From the NCBI GenBank assembly GCA_019802505.1, contig JAFMOC010000108.1, positions 124,001 through 188,000 of the forward strand: a stretch of 64,000 nucleotides of DNA, in the 5' to 3' direction. The translations under genes and the position numbers were made by a program. Position 1 is the first letter of the stretch. Every line of letters starts with the position of its first letter. Below are positions 47,101-58,100 of the stretch, piece by piece. Under the pieces are notes generated by a model. The model was not told the DNA's origin and searched no databases. It saw only the letters and a list, made by a program, of their open reading frames with translations. Origin of the DNA: Corydoras sp. C115 (taxonomy: Eukaryota > Chordata > Actinopteri > Siluriformes > Callichthyidae).

Positions 47101-50100
47101 TTTGCCCTCTGACATGCAGTCAACTGTGGGACCTTATATACACAGGTGTGTGCCTTTCCAAATCATGTCCAATCAACTGGATTTACCACAGGTGGACTCC
47201 AATTAAGCTGTAGAAACATCTCAAGGATGATCAGTGGAAACAGGATGCACCTGAGCTCAATTTTGAGCTTCATGGCGAAGGCTGTGAATACTTGTGTGAT
47301 TTCTTAGTTTTTTATTTTTAATAAATTTTCAAAACTCTCAAGAAAACCAATTTATCGCTGGGTGGACACTCACTCACCTGTATTTTGTGTCGAATTTTGA
47401 GGAAAGAGATTAATGTAATACAATTTGGAATAAGGCTGTAACGTAAGAAAATGTGGAAAAAGTGAAGCGCTGTGAATACTTTCCGGATGCACTGTATGTA
47501 AGGCCATAGGATTCATTCATTCATTCATTCATTCTGCTTAATTCTAAACATTTCTGGCGCTGGACAGAGGCGACAACACTCAGGACAGTGTGCCAATTTA
47601 TCACTGGGTGCACACTCACTCACCTGCTCACTCACACACAGATATACTGACTATATAGGGGCAATTTAGAGCAGTCAGTTTACCTTAAATCGGTCAGCAC
47701 GGTGCCCCTCAGCGCTGGAGATTCCTGGTTCGAATTTCAATCTGGGTGGATTTTCTATGTTTTTCCCTTGTCCATGTAGGCTTCCTCCCCAGTCCAAAAA
47801 CAATGAATTCAAGGTAATTTGAATACTCTACATTTTTGCCACATATAGTGTGTGCTTGTGTGAGTGAGTGTGGGCGCAGTGATAGATTGGTGCCCTGTCC
47901 TGGGTGTATCTGCCCAGCCCCCGAAACATTCTCCCCTGGATGGGCATTGGAACCCCCTGCGATCCTAGTAAAGGAAGAGGATAATGAATGAATGAATGAA
48001 TTTACCTTGAATCCAAGTTTTTGGACTGTGGGGGGAAACCTGAGAACTTGGACGAAAACCAAATGGACGCAAAGAGAACATTGAAACTTTACCCAGATTG
48101 AGATTCAAACCTAGATCTTCAGGGCTGAGAGGCGAACGTGATATTAATTGGTCCTCGTAATTATTAGTTCAGTACTGTCTACAGCTGTGTTTTACTGTTA
48201 GGCGTGCTCCTATTTTCTATTTAATAGATACTGACTCTCCTTCCAGAACCGATTTTAGTCAGTCCAGTTAGTCTGTGCATGTGTCTTCTGTTATCCCTGA
48301 CGTTCATGAACTAAAAAACTTGCTTTTTTCATCACTCTTCTTTCGTTGCCACGCAGACACAGGTATGTGATGTTATATTAGATCAATCAGCAGTTCATAG
48401 CTGTTTGTAGATGCTGTTTTTATTTTAAGTGAACTGTATAAACAGTTTTAGATTTGCCTGAGAACCTGCACATCAACTTTTTACAGTTAAACCAGTGCTT
48501 CTCAATTATTTTCTGTTAAGCCCCCCTAGGAAGAAGAAAACATTTTGCGCCCCCCCCTCCCGTACATGACAAAATGGGATGAAAAAGTATTTTTACACGC
48601 CCACTGTAGTATCATTTGTCTATAAAGTTGTTCTAAGTGCACCTCTTTTATAACAATGTATCCTTATTAACAATAAAGAAAACAATAAGGAAAGAAATAT
48701 AGATCAACTTAGAACAAAGAATCATTTTATTAACTTTGTTTTTTAGTTTGTAACAGAAACGAATGAAATCCTTATTTAAACTAGAAACATATTTGAACTG
48801 ACTGGCATTTGATACTAAAGAATTAAATGAAATAAAATCAATAAATAATAATAAATTATAATTCATCAGCAATATTAATTCAGGAGCTCAATTTATTAAC
48901 ACTTTAACCTACAAAATTAAATTGAATACAACAAATTGTGCTGTTTTTTTTTTTTTTTTTTCAAAATAAAATCAAAATAAGGAAATCAGAACTAATGTCT
49001 TCAACGCGTCCATTCTGCAGCGCACAGCTTTTCTGAAGTAGTTTTCATAAAGCGTTATAATTGCATGCTGTACGCGTCACGTTTTCGATTAATAACTCAA
49101 GCGGTTATCAGCGTGATTGGGGTGTAATGTATTTAAGTGACGCCTTCATTTATTTCACGCTGTCCGCTGCCAACATTTAAAGACACAGAAGACACAGCGG
49201 TCTTTCTTCGTCTCCCACCTTCGTTACAGTGAAACCAAGCGCTACATACACTTTCCTCGTTTTAACTTTCGGTTGACTTTTCTTGGTCTCATTATCTTTG
49301 TCTCTCTCCGTCTTTCTCTCCGTCATTCCTGTTAAATATTTGTCCATGTTGTCTCTTGAGGGTTTGTTCAGTACACTTAATATCACTTGCTCAGTGATAT
49401 CTTGTTATGCGCCCCCCATGCACCGCACTGCGCCCCCCCAGGGGGGCGCGCCCCACTATTTGAGAAGCACTGAGTTAAACAGATCAATCCATTTACAGCA
49501 TGTGTGTGCCAGCTGCTTTTATATCCTATGCAGACGTGCCTCATTTTAAAAAATTTCAATGAAGACATGCAGGGTCAATCAAATGCAATCACGCCTAGGC
49601 TTGCCATTACAACACAAATATTGTTAAATATATATAAAAACTAACTGGATTGAAACTGAACATAAGGAAAAAACCCTGCTGTAATAAAAAATAGAAAAAT
49701 GAAACATGTATAAGCTGACTAAAATATAAGATATACTCAGGTGTTCATAATGCAAAATCTCTGTTGATCTGTGGAAATTATTTCATTGTTTAAAATTAAT
49801 TTATAATAATTTTTAATTAGATGAACACATAACATCTAAATGGACTTCATTTCAAAAATCCGAAAATTGTAAGGTGGTAATAGTTAAATTATTGTTTGCA
49901 TACAACAGGACTTTTGTGTGTATGTTTGTGTGTTTGTGCAGGTGTGTGTGTGTTTGTATGTGTGTATGTGTCTAGACCATTTCCTTTGGTAAGAACTATA
50001 AGAGGCTGGAGAGCATAGCATTTTTCCAAGAAAAAAAGGTTTTCTTATCAGTGCTCTAAAATTATTATTGTAAACATGCATGAAACAAACGCACACCAGG

Positions 50101-52052
50101 ACCTGAAAAAAGTGTGTGTGTGTGTGTGTACATCAAACCAGTCTTGTTAATGCAGTTAGATACTTTTTAAGGTAAGGGCTTACTTAATTGTAAGTGAAAT
50201 TAGGTTAAGTATTATAGTAAAGGTCAAGGTTAGGCTACTAGTTATGGTTAACTTGCACTATGTGTGTGTTTGTGTGTGTCTGTAAAAAGGTGCTCATTAA
50301 TGTGTTTAAGTGTGCACAATACCTGCAGGGACAATGACTTTGCGTTCATGGGTCACCATATTCGGATGTGCAACATGCTTGTCCTCCATGTAATTGCTGT
50401 AGATCATAGGATTGCCATCATTCGACATCTTCCCTTTTCCGACACCACAGTGATCTGGGGAGTTCCTTTGAACAAAATTAATATATAGTTAAATATAGAA
50501 ATACTTTTAGCATGAGCGTGTTTGCCATCCAGTCCTCAGCATCCTGTTAGCTGCATCCTGTAAGCACTGAAAAATATTACAGAATGACTAAGATAAATTG
50601 TGCTGCAAAAAATTAGGTACATGTGTCTAAAATAGAGTGTTTTTGTAGAAAAGGCCGAAGATTTAAAAAATAAAAAATTTAAAAATTTAAATTCATGTAG
50701 ATTATTCATTTATTCTCTTCCACTTAATTCTCTGCTAGGGTCGCGAGGGTGTTCCAGGAGAGAACGTTTTGGGCGCAGGGCAGATACACCCAGGACAGGG
50801 CCCCAATCTATCGCTGGCCACACACTCACACAGACACACACACACACACAAACACACACTATATGGGGCAATTTAGAGCAGCCAATTTACATTGAATGCA
50901 TGTTTTGGAAGTGGGAGGAAACCAGTGAACCCGGAGGAAACCCACGCGGACACAGGGAGAATATGGAAACTCCATGCAGATTGGGATTCGAACCTGGATA
51001 CCCAGCACTGAGAGGAAAATGTGCTAACCACTAAGCCACCCGTATCCAATATATTATAATTATGTCCAAAGTATTAATTAAATGCAGAAAGTACAATAAA
51101 CAAATGCTAAGAGTAAGTATGATCGCACCATGAGTATGACTGCAGTTCAAGAAAAATTAGTATTCATCACTTGATGTGAGATGAAATATGAATCTGGTGC
51201 AGTTGAGACAGCAGATGTAAAAGCTCACTGCTAGAATTTCCCCATCAGGGACTGAACAGCCTGCCAAGAACATGAACAGCCTGAAGTCCTTGGTACAATC
51301 CCCTCCATGTGCTATCCACCTATTGGCCTGCTGTGTGAAAGTAGCTTACAGGGAAATCTCTGTTATATTGTTGGGCATCTTTAATATCAACACTGTGAAA
51401 ATGTGCAATGGGAAATCTGGTGTTTAAGACGATAAATTACATCAAATGTACACTGGTAATTTATATAAAAATGAATTGTAGCCATTACATGAAATGAACA
51501 CATAAAGGACAAAGGAAAAGTAGTTTGCCAGGCCACTCCTTATCTTGTCTGTTACTCGTTTTAGTTAATTAACTAATTATCCCTCATTTGGTTTTCTTAT
51601 TGAGGTAATTAACTGTGTGGTCTCATTTGTTACGGTCTAGTCATGTGTTTTGTTCTTTTGGTTTATATACTTCCTATATACTACTTTTTCGTTTTTCCAG
51701 AGAACAACATCATTTTATGTTACACGTTGTCGGCTCTGTGAGTCCGCTACCTCTTTAAATAAAACGACTTCAAGCTTACATGGTTGCCTGTCTCCACTCA
51801 GCGTGTTTAGGCACTTCATTTCTGCATATTAGTGCGCAGCCCTTTCACTCGGGCTGGTTGCATTTTGTGACAGTTTACTTACTTAATTATTTATTTACTT
51901 ATTTGCTTTCTGTTATTTAGCATAAAATTTTAATAATAGATCAGATATAATTTTATTGAAAGAAAATTAAGGAACCAGTAGCAAAGAAATAGAAATAGAG
52001 AAGAGGGATATATTTCAGCTATATACAGTATATATTATAATATATATTATTA

Positions 52053-52130
<78 letters not shown>

Positions 52131-55100
52131 CATCAAAAAATACAGTTATTATACATAGTCAGATTTTTGTCATTGTTGTGTTGGTCAGGCTACTGCTCCA
52201 TCCCATCAATTATTCTCTTACCGCTCCTCCTCCATAGAGAGAAGTTGTACAGTTTGATGGCATGAGGTACAAAAGAGGTTTTAAATTTGTTCGTCCTGCA
52301 TCTAGGAAGAAGCAGTCCTCTCTAAACAGACTCCTCTGGTTAGTGATGACGGTGTGCAGTGGATGACTGGCATTGTCCATAATGTCCAGTAGTTTGTCCA
52401 TAGTACTTTTTATGTACCTCCATCAATCCAGCTACAGAACCAGCCCGCCTAATAAGCCTAAATTGTAATAATTGTGAAGCTCTCTATTGAGGAGCAGTGG
52501 GTACATTAAGTTTTATGCGAAAGTTTAGTTTCCGGAGTTTTATTTTAATTTTTTCATAACTGTAATTTTTATAGTTCTTAGCAGCACTAGTTAAGCAATA
52601 AGTAAAAAGCATGAGAAAACGTTCAGTGAATTTGGAAATTTGGTATATACATTCATGGTGACTTAAGGACACAAACCCAACTTTTTGTCTTACAAAACTC
52701 CTTAGGTAATCTTTGGATCTTTTATGATGCTTTGGCATCTTACTAAAATAATTTGTAACTATAGTCTACTTTTTTAATGTCTCTGTGTCAGCAGTGTGAT
52801 CCTTACCATAGGATTTTCCATCAATTAACATTTGCTTAATCTTCTACTAGGGTCACATGCCTACATGCCTATCCAGTGGAGAACGTTTCGGGCACTGGGC
52901 AAGTCCTTAAACAGTTCTGTTCTCCATGATTGGTGTGTTATACACAGACACACAATGCAAAGGTTTTATGTGTGAGTTTTATATTGACCATACCGGTTAC
53001 TTACCACAGATAAGTTTAAACAAGCATCACATGTTTTTTACATGTTTATTTACCCACAATTTTAAAATAATTTTGTCAAAAAAAATTTTCATTCAGTCAT
53101 TATCTTCCGCTTTATCCTATAATTTGGGTCACATGCTAACCACTAAGCCACTGTGCCACCCTGTCTAAAATTTAAAATTTCATTTAGTTCTGAATGACAT
53201 TAAATCAATTGACAAAATGACAAAATGTGCAATTGCAATAATTTTTTGGGAGAAATATTTTAGAAGTACCAACACATTTGGCCATGACTGAATTTCCATT
53301 GTCCTATCATATGCCTGTCAACCACACTCTCTTAACTCAGTCAATAAACCAGCATATATTTGCTTTTTCTTCTCAAATGCTGCATCATCTTCATTTTTGA
53401 ATGAAACTGTTCTATAAAATTGTTTATCCATTTGCTTTAGGAGTGCAGTACCAAATCTGCCTTTCCTGTGTACATTTGCTATCAGCATCCAGTCATTTCT
53501 CTCGACAGGAACAGCTTTATTGCCGACATGAACACACCTACACACACATACCGGGCGTTTACAGTACACGTGCATGTAGATGTGCCGTGTCCACTATCCC
53601 ACCAGTCCTGTTGTGTGTTGATGGAGAACTCTCTCCCCACGGCATGTGCCATATGCACTTGGTCATAAAGGCACATGGTCATCAGATGGAGCCACGTCAG
53701 GTGTACTAATAAAACTCCATGAGCTTCGTCTCTACTTCTCCTTCCCCCAAGCGCCACAGTCACAAGACCTCTGGTCATAAATATCACACTACAAAGTGAC
53801 AAGAAACGTGATCATGTCTCCAAATATAGCTTCTTTAAAACAGGCGTTCATTAGATACCAACAAAATGTGCTTTAAGGATCCTTTTTATTTTTTACCACC
53901 CCAATGTTAGCCACGTTTATTTGTCTGTGTGACTGGTAAAAAGTGTGCAAATGCTATTTCACCCAACTCCTGTTATCCGATTAAGCTGAAACTTTGCACA
54001 ATTGTGCATCATCGATGACAACACATGAATCATTCATTCATTCATTATCTCCCGCTTTATCCTCTAATAGGGTTGCGGTGGGGTTCCCCATGCCCATCCA
54101 GGGGAGAACGTCTCGGGCGCTGGGCAGATACACCCAGGACAGGGTGCCAATCCATCGAGCACACACTCACTCACACAGACACACTCTATATGGGGCAATT
54201 TGGAGAATTCAATTGACTTGATCCATGTTTTTGGACTGTGGGAGGAAACCGGAAAACCCGGAGGAAACCCACGCGGACACAGGGAGAACATGGAAACTCC
54301 ACCCAGATGGGGATTCGAACTGGGAATCCCTAGCGCTGAGAGGCGAACATGCTAACCACTAAGCCACCGTGCCATACATGAATCAATTAAAATAATTAAA
54401 AATAATCAGCTAATTAGTGTTAATTAAATTTGTTTTCTATGGATAAATTGCCCATCTTCTGCTCAATTTTATACTTCCCAAGCAGAATTAATTTAGGATA
54501 AAGTAATTTAACACACTATACTGTAGGGGTGGTTTTTAAAAAAGATTTATTTTATATTTTGCTTGTTATGGCCTTAATTTTAACCTTAATTAAAATCCTC
54601 ACCTATCTATAACCCAAGGTTTTACAGTGTTAAAAGAACATTTTAAGTCACTCTAAATTTAAATATAATGTGACTCAAGTATATTTCCAGGTGGTTCTTT
54701 GCTTCTTTTCAATCTGCTATATGAGCCAATGTCCCTTTTTATCCCTTTTCCTCCTTCGGCTCTTTAATAATCTGACTAACTCTGTTTTCCCCCACCTTTC
54801 CTGCCACATCCCTTTACTTGAAACAAAATCATACAGAAGATTTCAGTTTTATGCTTTTTATAACAAAAAAAATCATTTTAATAATTAGATTTATAAATAA
54901 TAATTTCCGCCCAAATAATAACCCCCATATTTTCCATTCATGTTAGTTTTCCATTTTACTTGATATAAAATATAGTGTAGCATCCCCATCTATTGCTACT
55001 TCCTGACATTAAAATGTTGTATTTTGAGGTGGCCCAAATATAAAATACTTAAAAGTGGGATATTAGAAAACTATAGGCTGTAAGACTGTGATGGGGTATT

Positions 55101-58100
55101 GAAACATCTATTCATTCATTGTCTTCCAGTTAATCCTCTACTAGGGTCTCCGGGAAGGGGGGGTTCCCCATGGCCATCCAGGGGAGAACGTTTCAGGTGC
55201 TGGGCAGATACATCCAAAACAGGGCACCAATCTATCACAGGATACACTCACTCACACAGACACTCTTACAAACACACTCTATATGAGGCAATTTAGAGCA
55301 TTCAATTCACCTTGAATCCATGTTTTTGGACTGTGGGAGGAAACCGGGGACAACCTATGCGAACACAGGGAGAACATGGAGACTCCACCCAGATCAATAT
55401 TCAAACCGCTATCCCGAACGTGTCCATCTGTAATTTTATCCATCCATTATCTTATGCTTTATCGTCTACTAGGGTCGTGGCAGGGTTCTCCATGCCCATC
55501 CAGGGGAGAGCGTTTCAGGCACTGGGCAGATACACCCAGGACAGGGAGCCAATTTATCGCTGGGCACTCACTCACTCACTCACACAGACACACTCTACAT
55601 GCGGGAATTTGGAGAATTCAATTTACCTTGAATCCATGTTTTTGGACTGTGGGAGAACATGGAAACTCCACCCAGATTGGGATTTGAACCAGGAATACCT
55701 AGCACTGAGATGCAAACATGCTAACCACTAAGCCACCGTGCGGCCCCTGTAATTTTATAAGAACTAAAAATAGATAGGGAGAAAGCTGGAGAGCACTTGC
55801 AGATTAGGATTTTATTTAATCATGTGCACATTTCTATTGCTGCATGTTGTTGTTTTACTCTCAGTTATTACACACATGGTCACAATATTTCACGCTCTAT
55901 CTGATTTCTCTGTACAGGATCCCATCTATATTTCAAATCTTTAACTAAAAAGGTCTGGCCTAACATGTGGCAGTATGGCTGCAAATCAGTTTGACTTTAA
56001 ATGTTGGCAGGGTGACATTATATGATCTTCAGGCCAACTTGATTGACATTAAAAATTGGGAACTTATTGTGAAACATAAAATATGCTAGCCATTCTGATC
56101 TCCAAAACAATCCATTCTGGCCAGGCTAGTGATGACTGATCTTTATTTTTTTCATTTCGTCCAGGTTTTTGTCATGCTGAATCAGTTAAACCACACAAGT
56201 AAATAGGGACAGCTTAATGTGTATGCTCTAAAGAAAAGTACAATGGCTCATGATGGAGGCTGCACTGACATGTTATGAATGTGTGAGTTAATCTGAGATC
56301 TTTTTTTAGGATTCTGTGTGAGCTTTAATGTAGTAAAGGACAGATTCTTATTTATGTTATTGTATAATTGAATGTCTTATTAAACTTAAAATTAAAATTT
56401 AACTGTTAAAAATGTTATGTTTTATGATATACAATAAAGTGAGTTATTTTGCCTACTGTGCGAACACAGAGGAATTTGTCCTCCACATTTAACCATCCGT
56501 GCAGTGAAACACATATAAACACACTGGTGAATTGAGCACATTTGCCTGGACCGGTGGGCAGCCTGGAAATCCATATACACTTTATTAATAACTGTATATA
56601 ATTTTTATCATTACTGTTATTAAGTGCACTTAATTGAGATCACCAAACACAAATCATTTGGCATGAAATAGAAATAAAAATTAAATTGTCTAAAATTAAA
56701 TTGCACAAAATGTAAGGTTCCACTCGTACTACTTCCAAGTAGCTTGCAAATTAACTTTAATGATAAAGTTAATAAAACAAAAATAAAGTAATAATAATCA
56801 TTCAACAACATTATTATTATTATTATATAATAAATAATACGGTATTGTACAACACTTTTTATGCAATAGAAATTTCAGAAATAGTACTTTCAAGGCTAAA
56901 AATGCTAAAAGGCTAAAAAGAATATATGGTAAACTGGTAATTAGGATTCGGAACTACAGGGACATTATAATCAATTCCAAAGAAATGATGCCCCCCAATT
57001 TTTATTGAATACTTTGCATTAATTTATTCATTCATTCATTCATTATCCCCATGCCCATCCAGGGGAGAACGTTTCGGGCGCTGGGTAGATACACCCAGAA
57101 CAGGGTGCCAATCTATTGCTGGGCCATTAATTTATTATTCATAAATTATATCATAAAGTTATGATACTACACAAAAAGTTGCTTGTACATGTTTAATAAT
57201 GTTTGAGAGACAGTGATTGCAGTGGTTGTGGAGATTTGTATTTGTTGTGGTTGAGTTGGAATATGGAAAAGCTCCAACATCCATCTATTATCTTCCGCTT
57301 TATCCTCTACTAGGGTCGCAGGGGGGGTTCCCCATGCCCATCCAGGGGAGAACGTTTCGGACGCTGGGCAGATACATCCAGGACAGGGCGCCAATCCAAC
57401 ATTGGTCACACACTCACTCACACAAACACACTCTATATGGGGCAATTTGGAGAATTCAATTGACCTTAATCCATGTTTTTGGTACTGTGGGAGGAAACCG
57501 GAGAACCTGGAGAAAACCCACATCGACACGGGGAGAACATGGAAACTCCACCCAAATTGGGATTCGAACCAGGAGTCCCTAGTGCTGAAAGGTGAACGTG
57601 CTAACCACTAAGCCACCATGCCACCAAGTAAAGTTTTAAAAGAATTTAAACAACTCTTTTTATTTTTTCAAATAAAATGTTCAATAGTCACCTAAACAGA
57701 GAAAAGTTGAAATTTGCTAATTTAACCATCTAATGCATTCTACATTCTGATTAGCTCCTAAATGCAGCATTATACTGTGAAACAGCAACATTGATGATCA
57801 TGCAGTGTTAGATGATCTAATAATAAACTTTTAAGTTTAAACTTACTATTAAATTCCAAGTCTTTTAACCACCATTTGATAATACATCTTAGGTCTGCCA
57901 AATCTGTGTGAGCAGGTGATATGATATTCTTTTTACTGTGGCAATTTGGAAGGTTGAGTAGAGTTTAAAACAGCTGGTTTGAGTTTGGAATTCAGCTGAA
58001 GCTTGACGTGTCACTGCATCTGTGTGGGCTGTGAGTCAAAAGTCCTGTGTGGATTTGGCACTGCAGACAGCTTTTAATGGCTTCTGCACTTTTAGTGGCT

